Positions 33,901 to 44,809 of a DNA stretch of 64,000 bases are shown piece after piece; position 1 is the stretch's first letter, and the number at the start of each line of letters is the position of its first letter. Under the pieces are notes generated by a model. It had not been told where the DNA came from. It saw only the letters and a list, made by a program, of their open reading frames with translations, and made no database searches. The stretch is from Bacteroidales bacterium (lineage in GTDB: Bacteria; Bacteroidota; Bacteroidia; Bacteroidales; FEN-979). Made by a program: the position numbers and the translations under genes. The DNA lies in assembly GCA_030681475.1 (NCBI GenBank), contig JAUXWT010000071.1, forward strand, positions 97,347-161,346, given 5' to 3'.

Positions 33901-36060
33901 CTACAGGTTCTCCTGAAAATACATGACCATCTTTTGATTCAGGTGAACCCGGTCTTTCCCGCGAACGTTGTGCTCATGTCCGGGATAGACGAAAAAATCA
34001 ACCTGTTTTCCTTCATCCACGCACTTTTTTAAAAATGTCAGCGAATTCTGAGGAACAACCGTGCCATCCTGGTCATCGTGAATGATAAGCAGCTTCCCCT
34101 TCAGGTCTTTAACGTAGTTGGTCAAACAGGCGTTTTTATACCCGTCCGGATTACTTTCGGGAGTATCCATATAGCGCTCACCATACATCACTTCATAATA
34201 TTTCCAGTCGATAACGGGCCCGCCGCAAACTGCAACTTTAAATACGCCGGGATGCTTCAGCACCATTGAAATAGTCAGAAAGCCACCATAGCTCCAACCA
34301 TTGATCCCGATCCGCGTTGAATCAACAAAAGGTAGTGATTTCAGGTAATTTACACCAACCATCTGATCGTTCACTTCCTTGATGCCCAGGTTCCGGAAGA
34401 TGGCTTGTTCGAAATCACGGCCACGATTTGCAGTTCCACGGTTGTCCAAGGTAAACACAACGTAACCCTGACCTGCCAGATAGTTCAGGAAGAGCCCTGC
34501 GCCACCAAGCCATGAATTGGTGATCAGCTGAGAATGCGGACCTCCGTACGTATAAATAATGACAGGATATTTTTTCTCCTTGTCAAAATTGACAGGTTTT
34601 ATCAACCGGCAATAAAGGTCGGAATTGTCTTCACTCTTCAAGGTGAATACCGACATCACGCCAAGTTGATAATCTTTTAGCGGATTGTCATTTGCCAGCA
34701 GCGTCTGAACAGAACCTCCTTTGGCATCCAGCAGTTCAATCTGGCGGGCAGTCGAGGCGCTGGTGTAATTGTCGAGAATGTACCGTCCATCGTCCGAAAT
34801 CTTTACCGTATGCATTCCAGGAGTTATGGTAACAGGGGATGTGTTGCCATTTTTCAGATCAACTATGTACAAATGACGTTCGAGCGGATTGCCTTTATTA
34901 CAATAGAACCAGGCCTTTATACCGGAAGCGTCAGATTTCACGAACCCGGTAACTTCCCATGGGCCTTTGGTGAGTTGTTTGATCAGGTTTCCTTCCGTGT
35001 CGTATAAATATAGGTGGTTGAAACCATCCCGGCGGCTTTCCCATATGAATTTACCCGGATCGCCGGTCAGAAATTTCGGACCTTGCAAAGGTTCCACATA
35101 GGTGTTGTTTTTCTCCTCGAAAAGAGTTTTGACGAACAGACCGGAAAGCGCATGGTATTTATTCAACTGCATGAAATTCTGATCCCGGTTAAGGGTGGCG
35201 ATATAAATAAACTTCCTGTCGGGGCTCCAGGTAATGTTGGTAAGGTATTCGGTCAGTAAAGCAGAATCCGTACCGGGGGCTGAGTCAGTATGCAGATAGG
35301 TGATTTTTCCGCTGGCGATGGAATATATACCCACAGAAACCTTGTGACTTGTCATTCCCGCCATGGGATACCGAGTCGGAGTCATGGTGGCAATGCGCGG
35401 TGTGATATCAACCAGCGGATATTCTGCGACCATAGTCTCGTCCATTCGATAGAACGCCAGGTACTTGCCATCAGGCGACCAGAATGTTCCTTTTTCAATG
35501 CCGAATTCATTCCGATGAACCCTGTTTGAACCATAAACAATACCCTTGTTTGTTTCTTCAGTGACTGCGATCTCTCTGCCCTCCATGGAAATAATCAGGT
35601 TGTTTTCAACCGTATAGGCAACAAGGTTTCCGGATTCATCGATATCCATATTTTCTGCATTCTCCTTCCAGGAATTCACCTCGTTTACTGTATTCTTCAA
35701 AATGTCACAATGAAACAACTTATTTGTATTTGTAAAGTAAAAAGTATCTGCTGTCAGGAATGTGATGACAGGAAACCGCTTCAACGTGTCTTGATTGTTA
35801 TACTTCAAAATCGTATTTACTTCATTAAGTCTTAAAATAGTGTCCCGGCTGTTTTGACCGGGCGATCCCTGAACAAGACTGTTTTTTGCAACATAAACAA
35901 ACCGGTTGACTCCTGGCAACCATTGGAGCTGACTCAGCGAGCCTGCATTGAGTTTCGGATTCATGTTGGTTGCCTCTTCAATGGTAAGGAGCTTGGATTG
36001 AGCCAGAGAGACGGCCGGAAAAAGGATAGCGAGGAGCAGGAAATGAGAGAATCTGGACAT
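33901..36060 (-). CDS. Dipeptidyl peptidase IV-type serine peptidase (S9B)
   Basis: 719 residues. A signal peptide (to about residue 20) is followed by the eight-bladed DPPIV propeller (residues 40-470) and an alpha/beta hydrolase domain. The nucleophile is in GWSYGGF, the acid in HDDQDGTV and the histidine in GHEHNV near residue 697. The segment YRMDETMVAEYPLVD contains the glutamate loop that recognises the substrate N-terminus in relatives. It releases Xaa-Pro dipeptides in the periplasm or at the surface, supporting peptide feeding. Confidence 0.93.
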   Translation of the reverse strand: MSRFSHFLLLAILFPAVSLAQSKLLTIEEATNMNPKLNAGSLSQLQWLPGVNRFVYVAKNSLVQGSPGQNSRDTILRLNEVNTILKYNNQDTLKRFPVITFLTADTFYFTNTNKLFHCDILKNTVNEVNSWKENAENMDIDESGNLVAYTVENNLIISMEGREIAVTEETNKGIVYGSNRVHRNEFGIEKGTFWSPDGKYLAFYRMDETMVAEYPLVDITPRIATMTPTRYPMAGMTSHKVSVGIYSIASGKITYLHTDSAPGTDSALLTEYLTNITWSPDRKFIYIATLNRDQNFMQLNKYHALSGLFVKTLFEEKNNTYVEPLQGPKFLTGDPGKFIWESRRDGFNHLYLYDTEGNLIKQLTKGPWEVTGFVKSDASGIKAWFYCNKGNPLERHLYIVDLKNGNTSPVTITPGMHTVKISDDGRYILDNYTSASTARQIELLDAKGGSVQTLLANDNPLKDYQLGVMSVFTLKSEDNSDLYCRLIKPVNFDKEKKYPVIIYTYGGPHSQLITNSWLGGAGLFLNYLAGQGYVVFTLDNRGTANRGRDFEQAIFRNLGIKEVNDQMVGVNYLKSLPFVDSTRIGINGWSYGGFLTISMVLKHPGVFKVAVCGGPVIDWKYYEVMYGERYMDTPESNPDGYKNACLTNYVKDLKGKLLIIHDDQDGTVVPQNSLTFLKKCVDEGKQVDFFVYPGHEHNVRGKDRVHLNQKMVMYFQENL

Positions 36061-36069
36061 AGGAATTTA

Positions 36070-36153
36070 ATTTACGAATTACGAGTTACGAAAGAATGCT
36101 ACCGTCATGTATCACCTGTCACGCGTCACCTGTCGCGTGTCACGCGTCACAAC
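36070..36153. repeat. Two degenerate repeat arrays (TTACGAG family, then GTCACGCGTCACC family)
   Basis: The first array (ttacgaattacgagttacg) matches the ATTCGTA family. The second is made of 7-10 bp units around TCACGCG and TCACCTG. They fill the gap between the peptidase start and the GGGP synthase stop. Confidence 0.7.
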
Positions 36154-36155
36154 CA

Positions 36156-36887
36156 TTACCTCACCGCCGCGATCAGTGTTATCAGATCCGGTTCGCTTTC
36201 AATGCCGTTACCAACCACCACAATGTCAGCCCCTGCGTAAAAAGCTTCCCTGGCCTGTTCAGGGGTTGTGATTCCCCCGCCAATGATCAATGGAATTGCA
36301 ATGGCTTCTTTTACTTTGGAGATCATTGAGGTGGGCACCGGATTTTTAGCGCCACTGCCGGCATCCAGATAGATCAGTTTCATGCCAAGCATTTCACCGG
36401 CCATGGCCGTACACACAGCTATTTCACTCTTGTTCGAAGGAATGGGGGTCGTATTGCTCATGTAGGATACCGCGGTGGCGCCGCCGCTTTCGATAAGCAT
36501 ATAACCGGTTGAAAGAATTTCGAGATTACTCGCCTTCAGGTAAGGGGCAGAAATTACATGTCTTCCGATCAGCATATCGGGATTCCTCCCGGAAATAAGT
36601 GATAATAGAAGTATTGCATCTGCTTTATCGTTCAGTTGCATATTGTTCCCGGGAAATAAAACAACGGGAATGGCTGATTTTTCTTTTATATAGGTTATTA
36701 ACTGGGATTGTTTGTCATGGAGGAGCAAACTTCCCCCGAAAAAGAAATAGTCGATCCCGGATTTCAATGCAAGTTTTACCACACCGGATAACGATTCGAT
36801 GGAGTATTTGTCGGGATCGATGAGTACTGCAAATTTTTTTTCTCCGGCCAAAGTATCCTTCAGCAGTGACTGGTAAATGTTCATCAT
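36156..36887 (-). CDS. Geranylgeranylglyceryl phosphate synthase-like protein (PcrB/GGGPS family)
   Basis: 243 residues, a TIM barrel. Markers are FAVLIDPDKYS near residue 18, YFFFGGSLL, LIYLDAGSGA, IIGGGITTPEQAREAFYAGAD and VVGNGIE for phosphate binding. The enzyme joins an isoprenoid diphosphate to glycerol-1-phosphate, the first ether-lipid step in archaea. Bacteroidota carry a bacterial group of this family whose product is less clear. It is the last gene in a run with metH and metF, seven bases after metF. Confidence 0.9.
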   Translation of the reverse strand: MMNIYQSLLKDTLAGEKKFAVLIDPDKYSIESLSGVVKLALKSGIDYFFFGGSLLLHDKQSQLITYIKEKSAIPVVLFPGNNMQLNDKADAILLLSLISGRNPDMLIGRHVISAPYLKASNLEILSTGYMLIESGGATAVSYMSNTTPIPSNKSEIAVCTAMAGEMLGMKLIYLDAGSGAKNPVPTSMISKVKEAIAIPLIIGGGITTPEQAREAFYAGADIVVVGNGIESEPDLITLIAAVR

Positions 36888-36893
36888 AATGGT

Positions 36894-37850
36894 TTAAAAT
36901 ACTGCATTGGCAATCTGACGGATATTTTCGGAAACTCCGACAGAAAAATAGTGAACAACAGGAACGCCATACCGGATCAATTCCTCCGATTGTTGAATGC
37001 CCCATTCAATGCCAACTTTAAACGCCTCTTCATTGTTTTTGCAATTCATGACCCGCCTTACAAGATCATCAGGGATGTCAATATTGAATATCTGGGGAAG
37101 GGTGTTGATCTCCTTTACCGTACAAATGGGTTTGATCCCTGGGATAATGGGCACCGTAATACCCTCTTTGCGGCAAATTTCCACGAAATCAAAATATTTT
37201 TGGTTGTCGAAAAACATTTGCGTTATGATATACTCGGCGCCGGCATCAACTTTGGCCTTCAAATATTTCATGTCATAGGCAAAGTTCGGAGATTCAATAT
37301 GTTTTTCAGGATAACCGGCCACACCGACGCAAAAATTGGTACTGAAAGTGTTCAGCAATTCATCATCAAGGTATTTGCCCTTGTTCATGTCAATAATCTG
37401 AGCTACCAGGGTGTTTGCAAATGCATGTCCGTTTTTTTCGGGAATGAATGAACGTTGATTTTTTGGAGCATCACCACGAATAGCCAGGATATTGTCTATT
37501 CCCAGATAATGAAAATCAATCAGGGCATATTCGGTCTCTTCCTTAGTAAACCCCCCGCAGATGATGTGAGGAACCACTTCAACATCAGGATACTTGTATT
37601 TGATGGCTGCTGAAATAGCAACGGTTCCGGGTCTTTTCCTGATGGTTTTTTTCTCCAGGAGCCCATTTTCACGCTTTTTATACACCACCTCCTCCTGGTG
37701 GTAGGTTACATTGATAAATGAAGGATTGTATTCAAGCAAAGGATCAATCGAACAATAGATGCTGCTTATGTTGTTCCCCCTGAGCGGAGGTAATAATTCA
37801 AAGGAAAAGAGTGTTTTTTCAGCGTTATTGATCAGGTCTATGACTTTCAT
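36894..37850 (-). CDS. metF: Methylenetetrahydrofolate reductase
   Basis: 318 residues, an FAD-dependent TIM barrel. It begins EKTLFSFELLPPL with the catalytic glutamate, then VTYHQEE, HIICGGFTKEE, ILAIRGDAPKN and the segment EYIITQMFFDN typical of MetF. It reduces methylene-THF to methyl-THF, the substrate of MetH encoded three bases upstream. The pair is thus arranged in metabolic order in reverse, as one operon. Confidence 0.94.
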   Translation of the reverse strand: MKVIDLINNAEKTLFSFELLPPLRGNNISSIYCSIDPLLEYNPSFINVTYHQEEVVYKKRENGLLEKKTIRKRPGTVAISAAIKYKYPDVEVVPHIICGGFTKEETEYALIDFHYLGIDNILAIRGDAPKNQRSFIPEKNGHAFANTLVAQIIDMNKGKYLDDELLNTFSTNFCVGVAGYPEKHIESPNFAYDMKYLKAKVDAGAEYIITQMFFDNQKYFDFVEICRKEGITVPIIPGIKPICTVKEINTLPQIFNIDIPDDLVRRVMNCKNNEEAFKVGIEWGIQQSEELIRYGVPVVHYFSVGVSENIRQIANAVF

Positions 37851-37852
37851 TG

Positions 37853-40800
37853 TTAAAAATTCAGATTTGTATTTAGGAGTTTTTCCGCGTGCTCAAAACT
37901 AAAACTTTTTCGCTTTGCATAATCGATCAACTGATCCTTGCTGATGCGGCCCAGGTTGAAATATTGGGAAAGGGGGTGTGAAAAATAAAATCCGCTCACC
38001 GAAGCGGCCGGGTACATCGCGTAATTTTCAGTGAGTTGGATATTTACTTGTTTTTCGGCTTCCAGGAGGTCAAAAAGTATTCTTTTTTCAGAATGTTCCG
38101 GACAAGCAGGATAACCCGGAGCGGGGCGGATACCCTGGTATTTTTCACGGATCATGGCAGTCACGTCAAGTCGTTCGTCTTTGACATAACCCCAAAATTC
38201 CTTTCGCACACGTTCATGCATCAATTCGGCAAAGGCTTCGGCCATCCGGTCGGCAAGAATTTTAATCAGGATGGCATTGTAGTCATCAAGTTCCTGTTCA
38301 AACCGGGTCACCCACTCTTCAACACCCAATCCGGCAGTTACAGCAAATCCCCCGATATAATCAATAAATCCTGAATCTTTTGGAGCAATAAAATCAGCGA
38401 GGCAAAGGTTCGGCTGTCCGTCATCCTTTAACTGCTGGTTTCGCAGAAAATGAAAGGTTGTCAACACTTTCGATCCCGATTCATCGGCATAAATATCGAC
38501 ATCATCACCATTTGAATTACAAGGATAAATACCAATTACCCCACGAGCGATCAACATTTTTTTGCCGGTAATCTCTTTCAGAAGTTGCCGGGCATCATTG
38601 AACAGCCTGGTGGCTTCTTCCCCTTTCACCGGATCAGTTAAAATGGCTGGGTATTTACCGTTCAACTTCCAGGCATGGAAAAAGAAAGTCCAGTCAATGT
38701 ATTTTACGATTTCCTCCAGCGGATATTCAATAAATACTTTGTTTCCTATGGCTTGAGGTCTGTAAACTTTAGTGGTGGCCCAATCGATCTGCAATTTATT
38801 TTTCCTGGCATCAATCAATGATATATAAGAATGATCTGCTTTTTTATCGTATGTGTTTCGTATCCCTTCGTATTTTTTTTTGATGGATTCTGTAAAATCC
38901 TTCTTTGCCTCTGCCGACAGAAGTTTTGAAACTACCCCCACGGCTTTGGATGCATCTTTTACGTGAACAACTGAATGTGAGTAAAATGGTTCAATTTTGA
39001 CGGCGGTATGGATATCAGATGTCGTTGCCCCTCCGATGAGCAGGGGGATGGTAAATTTCACGCGCTCCATCTCTTTGGCCACATGCACCATCTCTTCAAG
39101 CGATGGAGTGATAAGCCCGCTGAGTCCGACCACATCCACATTGTGTTCAATAGCAGCAGCCAGGATCTTGTCGGCCGGGGTCATGACACCTAAGTCGATG
39201 ACTTCGTAATTGTTACAACCCAGAACTACACCGACTATATTTTTTCCGATATCATGTACATCGCCTTTGACGGTAGCCAGCAATATCTTTCCATTATTCT
39301 GTGGCGACCCTTTCAGTCCGGCCTTTTCTGCTTCCAGGCGCGGCGTAAGCCTGGCCACTGCCTTTTTCATTACGCGTGCGCTCTTGACAACCTGTGGAAG
39401 GAACATCTTCCCGCTACCAAAAAGGTCGCCTACCTGGTTCATTCCATCCATCAGCGGACCTTCGATAATCTTTAATGCCAGATCGAACAGGGGCATGGCT
39501 TCATCTATATCCTGATCGATGAATTCGTCATTACCCTTGATAAGTGAATGGCTGAGGCGCTCAATGACCGGAAGTGACCGCCATTCTGCACCGGTTTCCT
39601 CCTTTTTCCCCGTTTTGGTTACCTGATCGGCATATGCAAGGAGGCGTTCGGTGCCATCCTTGCGGCGGTTCAGGATCACATCTTCGACCAGTTTAAGAAG
39701 GATCTTTGGAATGTCATCGTAAACAGGCAGGGCTCCGGCGTTAACGATTCCCATATCGAGACCTGCTTTGATAGCATGATACAGGAATGCAGAGTGCATG
39801 GCTTCTCGAAGCGTGTCATTCCCGCGAAAAGCAAACGAAAGGTTACTGATCCCCCCGCTTACCTTTGCATGGGGCAGGTTTTCCTTGATCCATCTCACGG
39901 CGTCCAGAAATTCAACGGCATAATTCGAATGCTCCTCAATGCCGGTTGCAACGGTGAGTATGTTGGGGTCGAAAATGATATCTTCAGGTGGAAAATTAAG
40001 CTCCTGAGTTAGGATCCTGTATGCACGGGAAACAATAGTAATACGACGGTCAAGGGTGGTTGCCTGGCCATCTTCATCAAATGCCATGATCACGGTGGCA
40101 GCTCCGAATTTACGCAGGATAGCAGCATATTCCCTGAATGCATCCTCTCCCTCTTTCAGGCTGATGGAATTGACGATGGGTTTGCCCTGAATACATTTCA
40201 GACCTGCGTGGATAACTGAAAATTTGGAGGAATCGATCATGATGGGAACCCTGGCCACATCTGGGTCAGAGGCTGCCATATTCAGGAAATTTACCATGGC
40301 TTTTTCTGCATCAAGCATCGCCTCATCCATGCTGATGTCAATCACCTGGGCGCCGCTTTCAACCTGTTGTCGGGCCACTGAAAGAGCTTCTTCATATTTT
40401 TCCTCTTTGATAAGCCTGGCAAATTTTCTGGAACCGCTTACATTTGTTCGTTCGCCAATGTTTATGAAGTTGCTCCCTTTAAAAACTATGAGTGGTTCAA
40501 ATCCGCTGAGCCTGAGGTCGTGGCTTCTTTCAGGTACAGGACGAACAGGTGCATTTTTTGTCAAGGCAACAAATTCACGGATATGCTCCGGTGTGGTACC
40601 ACAACAACCACCTACCATATTCACAAACCGTTGATCGAGAAAATCCTTTATAAATCCTGCCATCTCATCAGGCGACTGTTCGTATTCTCCGAACTGGTTA
40701 GGTAATCCTGCATTTGGATAAACGATAACGGGAAAAGGCGCTTTGGCTGATAATTCCTCAATATACGGCCGGAGTTCCGCAGCGCCTAACGAACAATTAA

Positions 40801-41560
40801 TGCCAATGGCGAAGAGGTCGAAATGGATGATAGAAAAAAGAAACGCTTCAAGTGTCTGTCCGGAAAGCGTGCGGCCGCTGTTGTCAGAAATGGTTACACT
40901 GGCAATAACAGGGATCCGGGAATCAGAGTCCGGGATATGTAACCCGTTATGGGTGGGGTTCCTGGAGTTGATTTCATCGAATACGGCAATCAGCGCGGCT
41001 TTAGCGTTGAGCGTGTCAAAAATGGTCTCAACGATCAGGAGGTCGGCGCCGCCATCGAGAAGCCCGCAGGACTGTTCGCGATAGGCAAAATAGAGGTCGT
41101 CAAAATTTACGGCACGGTATCCGGGATTTTGAACATCAGGCGACATGGAAACGGTTTTGCTTGTCGGGCCAATTGATCCGGCAACCCAGCGGGGCTTGTC
41201 AGAAGCGAGTTTGGTGAATCTGGCGGTTGACTCTTTGGCGAGTCTGGCGGCAGCAACATTGATTTCATATGCCAGATGTTCAAGATGGTAGTCATGCAAT
41301 GAGATCCGGTTGGCATTGAATGTATCGGTCTCAATAATATCAGCCCCGGCTTTAAGGTATGCATCATGGATTTCACTGATCACCTGGGGTTTGGTCAGCA
41401 CAAGAAGGTCGTTATTCCCCTTGAGATTGTATGCAAATCCTTTAAAACGGTTACCCCTGAAATCAGCCTCATCTAATTTATAGCGCTGAACCATGGTTCC
41501 CATGGCGCCATCGAGCACTAGAACCCGTGATCGTAATTCTTTATATATATCTGCTGTCAT
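37853..41560 (-). CDS. metH: Cobalamin-dependent methionine synthase, full length
   Basis: 1235 residues with all four modules. The homocysteine domain has the zinc ligands Cys256 and Cys319/Cys320 ([10 protein letters not shown]). The pterin-binding domain starts at [17 protein letters not shown]. The cobalamin module has DVHDIGKNI with the cobalt ligand His769. The AdoMet reactivation domain has [12 protein letters not shown] near the C-terminus. It methylates homocysteine from methyl-THF. Next to metF and across from ahcY, it completes the methyl cycle apart from AdoMet synthetase. Confidence 0.96.
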   Translation of the reverse strand: MTADIYKELRSRVLVLDGAMGTMVQRYKLDEADFRGNRFKGFAYNLKGNNDLLVLTKPQVISEIHDAYLKAGADIIETDTFNANRISLHDYHLEHLAYEINVAAARLAKESTARFTKLASDKPRWVAGSIGPTSKTVSMSPDVQNPGYRAVNFDDLYFAYREQSCGLLDGGADLLIVETIFDTLNAKAALIAVFDEINSRNPTHNGLHIPDSDSRIPVIASVTISDNSGRTLSGQTLEAFLFSIIHFDLFAIGINCSLGAAELRPYIEELSAKAPFPVIVYPNAGLPNQFGEYEQSPDEMAGFIKDFLDQRFVNMVGGCCGTTPEHIREFVALTKNAPVRPVPERSHDLRLSGFEPLIVFKGSNFINIGERTNVSGSRKFARLIKEEKYEEALSVARQQVESGAQVIDISMDEAMLDAEKAMVNFLNMAASDPDVARVPIMIDSSKFSVIHAGLKCIQGKPIVNSISLKEGEDAFREYAAILRKFGAATVIMAFDEDGQATTLDRRITIVSRAYRILTQELNFPPEDIIFDPNILTVATGIEEHSNYAVEFLDAVRWIKENLPHAKVSGGISNLSFAFRGNDTLREAMHSAFLYHAIKAGLDMGIVNAGALPVYDDIPKILLKLVEDVILNRRKDGTERLLAYADQVTKTGKKEETGAEWRSLPVIERLSHSLIKGNDEFIDQDIDEAMPLFDLALKIIEGPLMDGMNQVGDLFGSGKMFLPQVVKSARVMKKAVARLTPRLEAEKAGLKGSPQNNGKILLATVKGDVHDIGKNIVGVVLGCNNYEVIDLGVMTPADKILAAAIEHNVDVVGLSGLITPSLEEMVHVAKEMERVKFTIPLLIGGATTSDIHTAVKIEPFYSHSVVHVKDASKAVGVVSKLLSAEAKKDFTESIKKKYEGIRNTYDKKADHSYISLIDARKNKLQIDWATTKVYRPQAIGNKVFIEYPLEEIVKYIDWTFFFHAWKLNGKYPAILTDPVKGEEATRLFNDARQLLKEITGKKMLIARGVIGIYPCNSNGDDVDIYADESGSKVLTTFHFLRNQQLKDDGQPNLCLADFIAPKDSGFIDYIGGFAVTAGLGVEEWVTRFEQELDDYNAILIKILADRMAEAFAELMHERVRKEFWGYVKDERLDVTAMIREKYQGIRPAPGYPACPEHSEKRILFDLLEAEKQVNIQLTENYAMYPAASVSGFYFSHPLSQYFNLGRISKDQLIDYAKRKSFSFEHAEKLLNTNLNF

Positions 41561-41585
41561 TGAATGTATGTCGTTATGAAAAATA

Positions 41586-42224
41586 TTAATATGCGACCAC
41601 CAGCATATAGTCTTCTATCTTTTGAAAACTCAGGGTGTAATCTTCGCGGTTGCCGCTGGTTGTGAGGGTAGCTTTACAAGTTTGATTTGTATTGCAAAGG
41701 TAATCAAATGGATGAATATAAATGTCATTTCTGAAGTCAACGTCAGGTTTGCCATTGAGCTTGTAAAGGGCCTCTTTCCCTCCCCAATAAACATATAATT
41801 GTTCGAGACACTCTTCTGCAGGAATGGTTTCCATCTCAATATGCTGGAGAAACCTTTCTTTGACCCGATTAACGCGATCCTTTATCTTCTCTATGTCGAT
41901 TCCCACAGGAACTGTTTCACTGCAAACCGCAGCAGCAAATTCTCCTGCATGTGAAACTGAAATATGGTGGCTGCCTGAATCTAAAGATGGTTTTCCGTTG
42001 TGATCATAAGAAAGAAATGTTGTTAACGGCGCCAGAAAATGTTTTAAAATGGCCCGGTATGCCAGCCACTGCCTTTTTCGCAATTCGTTGCGGAATGTAT
42101 TATAAATGTTTGTTTCAGAATCACTTAATTGAATGTCTGCAAGCAATTCACCGGTCGTTTCCGTAATGTGCCAGATTCCCGCCCGGATTCCTTTGGCAGG
42201 GTTTATTTCCCTTAAAAATGGCAT
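41586..42224 (-). CDS. 4'-phosphopantetheinyl transferase superfamily protein
   Basis: 212 residues, Sfp-type. The magnesium and CoA motifs are [12 protein letters not shown] and [10 protein letters not shown], with [14 protein letters not shown] before them. It loads the phosphopantetheine arm on carrier proteins of fatty-acid or secondary synthesis. It is the first gene of the run with metH, 25 bases upstream. Why it sits with methyl-cycle genes is not clear from sequence. Confidence 0.88.
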   Translation of the reverse strand: MPFLREINPAKGIRAGIWHITETTGELLADIQLSDSETNIYNTFRNELRKRQWLAYRAILKHFLAPLTTFLSYDHNGKPSLDSGSHHISVSHAGEFAAAVCSETVPVGIDIEKIKDRVNRVKERFLQHIEMETIPAEECLEQLYVYWGGKEALYKLNGKPDVDFRNDIYIHPFDYLCNTNQTCKATLTTSGNREDYTLSFQKIEDYMLVVAY

Positions 42225-42256
42225 ATTTCGAGATCGGAGTTTTTGTTTTTCAGGCG

Positions 42257-42264
42257 CAAAAATA
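42257..42264 (-). promoter_or_regulatory. Probable -7 element of the PPTase-metH-metF operon
   Basis: TATTTTTG on the minus strand, about 33 bases upstream of the ATG at 42224, back to back with the ahcY promoter. Confidence 0.5.
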
Positions 42265-42298
42265 CGATATAATGTTATCCTGGTTAGGAAAATTTCCG

Positions 42299-42306
42299 TA
42301 CTTTTG
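42299..42306 (+). promoter_or_regulatory. Probable -7 element of ahcY
   Basis: TACTTTTG matches TAnnTTTG and is followed by a leader of about 65 bases to the ATG at 42374. This placement argues against the longer frame starting at 42218. Confidence 0.55.
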
Positions 42307-42373
42307 CCGCCCGATCAGGTGCAGGAACAATGTGCGCAACAAACCTGCCCAAGTAAAACTAAGCCTTCAAAAC

Positions 42374-43795
42374 ATGGAAAAAATTGCAATGTCCAATAGT
42401 ATGAAATACAAAGTTGCCGATATGTCTCTTGCCGAATGGGGTAGAAAAGAGATTGAAATAGCAGAAAAAGAGATGCCGGGGCTGATGGCCCTCCGTGAAA
42501 AACACAGCGGGAATAAACCCCTGAACGGCGCACGTATAAGCGGTTCGCTTCATATGACCATTCAAACGGCCGTACTTATTGAAACATTGATTGAATTGGG
42601 CGCTGATGTGCGGTGGGCCAGTTGCAACATCTTTTCAACACAGGATCATGCTGCGGCCGCCATTGCCGCGAAAGGAATACCTGTCTTTGCCTGGAAAGGG
42701 GAGACCCTCGATGATTATTGGTGGTGCACCAATATGGCGCTGAGTTTTCCTGACGGGAAGGGGCCTAACCTTATTGTTGATGATGGCGGTGATGCCACCT
42801 TGATGGTACACAAAGGCTTTGAAATTGAGAAGAACCCTGAATTATTGAAAAATATGACCGGAAACGCTGAGGAAAAGGCGTTTATGAAACAGCTCCGGGA
42901 CATTTATGTTGAAGATAAAACCAGGTGGGCGCGTACGGTTGCCGAATGGAAAGGTGTCTCAGAAGAAACCACCACCGGCGTTCATCGTCTCTACCAGATG
43001 AAAGAAAAGGGAACCCTGCTGGTTCCGGCGATCAACGTAAATGACTCGGTAACGAAATCTAAATTCGACAATCTTTATGGTTGCCGCGAATCACTGGCCG
43101 ACGGCATTAAAAGGGCAACCGACGTAATGATCGCGGGAAAAGTAGTTGTAGTGCTGGGCTATGGCGACGTTGGAAAGGGGTGTGCTCATTCCATGCGTTC
43201 ATACGGCGCCCGGGTGATCGTTACCGAAATTGATCCCATTTGCGCGCTGCAGGCAGCCATGGAAGGATTCGAAGTGAGTACCCTCGAAGATGCGCTGGCA
43301 GAAGGAAATATTTATGTTACTACCACCGGAAACAAGGATGTGATCACTGCAAAACATCTGGCAGGAATGAAAGATCAGGCCATTGTTTGCAATATCGGAC
43401 ATTTTGATAATGAGATCCAGGTAGATCAACTGAACAATTGGCCAGGCATCAGGATGATCAATATCAAACCCCAGGTGGATAAGTATATCTATCCCGATGG
43501 AAAATGCATCTACCTGCTCGCCGAAGGACGTCTTGTCAACCTGGGATGTGCCACAGGCCACCCTTCGTTCGTGATGTCGAACTCCTTTACCAATCAAACC
43601 CTTGCCCAACTCGATCTCTGGCAAAATAACTATGAAGTGGCCGTGTATTGCTTACCGAAACGTCTGGATGAGGAGGTTGCCCGGTTGCATCTTGAGCAAA
43701 TTGGCGTAAAACTGACGAAACTTACCCAGGAACAAGCCAATTATTTGAATATTAATGTCGATGGTCCCTATAAGCCGGAACACTACCGGTATTAA
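42374..43795 (+). CDS. ahcY: Adenosylhomocysteinase (S-adenosylhomocysteine hydrolase)
   Basis: 473 residues from the ATG at 42374 ([19 protein letters not shown]). The open frame extends upstream to 42218 but crosses a promoter element, and starts at 42389 or 42401 are also possible. Substrate-binding segments are [37 protein letters not shown] and [13 protein letters not shown]; the NAD loop is [20 protein letters not shown]. The C-terminus PYKPEHYRY is the family's conserved end. It splits AdoHcy into adenosine and homocysteine, which MetH, encoded by the divergent operon, remethylates. Confidence 0.96.
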   Translation: MEKIAMSNSMKYKVADMSLAEWGRKEIEIAEKEMPGLMALREKHSGNKPLNGARISGSLHMTIQTAVLIETLIELGADVRWASCNIFSTQDHAAAAIAAKGIPVFAWKGETLDDYWWCTNMALSFPDGKGPNLIVDDGGDATLMVHKGFEIEKNPELLKNMTGNAEEKAFMKQLRDIYVEDKTRWARTVAEWKGVSEETTTGVHRLYQMKEKGTLLVPAINVNDSVTKSKFDNLYGCRESLADGIKRATDVMIAGKVVVVLGYGDVGKGCAHSMRSYGARVIVTEIDPICALQAAMEGFEVSTLEDALAEGNIYVTTTGNKDVITAKHLAGMKDQAIVCNIGHFDNEIQVDQLNNWPGIRMINIKPQVDKYIYPDGKCIYLLAEGRLVNLGCATGHPSFVMSNSFTNQTLAQLDLWQNNYEVAVYCLPKRLDEEVARLHLEQIGVKLTKLTQEQANYLNINVDGPYKPEHYRY

Positions 43796-43850
43796 AATGG
43801 CGAAATAGTGAAATAGCGAAATAGTCCCCTTGTCCCCTCGTCCCCCCTAA
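43796..43850. repeat. Degenerate repeats GCGAAATAGT and GTCCCCTC
   Basis: About three copies of a 9-10 bp unit (gcgaaatagtgaaatagcgaaatag) followed by three short CCCC units. They lie between the convergent ahcY and Rieske-like genes, touching both stops. Confidence 0.65.
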
Positions 43851-44293
43851 TTCGAAACATACAAAACCGACCCATCATAAATGGTAGTATACTGTTTGAG
43901 CGGGTAATGGGAGGGTCCTTCAAAGGGGGTTCCATCAAGTAAGATGAATTTTGAACCACAAACAGGACAGGCACAGGTGATCCCCGATTGTTCAACTCTG
44001 ACCTGGGCGCCCGTTATCCTTGGGTCATACGGACAAGCGCGTTCAAAAGCCGCAAATTCGTTGACTGCTTTTCGGAAAATCACGATGCCATTGTATCCGC
44101 CGGTAACTGTTTCCCACCCATTCACCACGTTGAGATTGATGAATTGCGTACCATTCGGGTTCAAACTGAAATTTACATACACATAAGGTATTTCAGGCGC
44201 CTGATCCTCCTTTTTACATGAGAATGCGACCATAAGAATTACCGCCAGCATTAGCCATGTACTGACTTTTTTTTGCAGGATTTGATTAATCAT
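43847..44293 (-). CDS. Rieske-like lipoprotein with altered cluster ligands
   Basis: 148 residues. The signal peptide ends in a lipobox (VAFSC, Cys26). The second half has a Rieske-type fold pattern (GIVIFR, FERACPYDP, CACPVCGSKFILLDGTPFEGP, PLKQY). In true Rieske proteins the ligands are CxH and CxxH; here the motifs read CPY (Cys87) and CPVC (Cys109, Cys112), so both histidines are replaced. The four-cysteine set Cys87, 107, 109 and 112 might hold a different centre or a disulfide. It sits in the envelope; partner unknown. Confidence 0.78.
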   Translation of the reverse strand: MINQILQKKVSTWLMLAVILMVAFSCKKEDQAPEIPYVYVNFSLNPNGTQFINLNVVNGWETVTGGYNGIVIFRKAVNEFAAFERACPYDPRITGAQVRVEQSGITCACPVCGSKFILLDGTPFEGPSHYPLKQYTTIYDGSVLYVSN

Positions 44294-44359
44294 GTTATAA
44301 TTTTCGTAATTTTAACGTTTGAATGCATATAATATTATAATAGGAAGCTTCTCACAATA

Positions 44360-44617
44360 ATGATAAAATACAAATATAGATTGCTTATTGTTTCAATTCT
44401 TTTCTCCTTTCTTCCTGTTTTGGTTGCCGGTGAATCACAGGAGGCCCGGGTGAACCAGAAAAAAATTGAACGGGAGCGGTCAAAGAAACAAAAGCAGGAT
44501 ACAAAGATATATAAAAAGGCGGTCAGCCGACATAACAAAATGCAGTCGAAATCAACCCGGATCAGTATGAAAAAAACAAAAAAAGAATCGAAAAATACGA
44601 CGCCAATCAAACGTTGA
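44360..44617 (+). CDS. Small exported lysine-rich protein
   Basis: 85 residues. A signal peptide (to about residue 24, VLVAGES) precedes a very basic, probably coiled or disordered stretch with about 22 lysines (for example ERERSKKQKQDTKIYKKA). No family is recognised. It may bind nucleic acid, lipopolysaccharide or peptidoglycan; this is a guess from charge. It stands just upstream of the TonB receptor operon but with 190 bases between, which hold only AT-rich sequence. Confidence 0.6.
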   Translation: MIKYKYRLLIVSILFSFLPVLVAGESQEARVNQKKIERERSKKQKQDTKIYKKAVSRHNKMQSKSTRISMKKTKKESKNTTPIKR

Positions 44618-44809
44618 AAATTTATTTCAGCATGGTTTAATTCCGGGTTACCGATCGTTCAAAGTGTTTTGCATATTTGATTTCAGACTAATTTAGAATC
44701 GTTATATATTTAATTGCGGGATTAAAAATTTTTCCGTTTGATTTCAAATAATTATTACATTTACCGCCTTTTAATAGCGCATTTATAATCTAACATAAAA
44801 TTGTATTGT

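Noticed and set aside
37853-41560. Open frames on the strand opposite metH, the RND pump and the large permease
   Set aside because: They lack family motifs and are best explained as shadows of the long genes.
42307-42373. SAH or SAM riboswitch upstream of ahcY
   Set aside because: The leader is only about 65 bases and I could not match it to the core of any known SAM/SAH riboswitch; a covariance-model search would decide.
42218-42373. N-terminal extension of ahcY
   Set aside because: It crosses a good promoter element, has no similarity to the family and would overlap the divergent gene's start.
44737-44763. Promoter for the TonB receptor gene (TTTG and TACATTTA)
   Set aside because: The elements are separated by only 15 bases and the -7 element is imperfect, so it is not listed as a feature.
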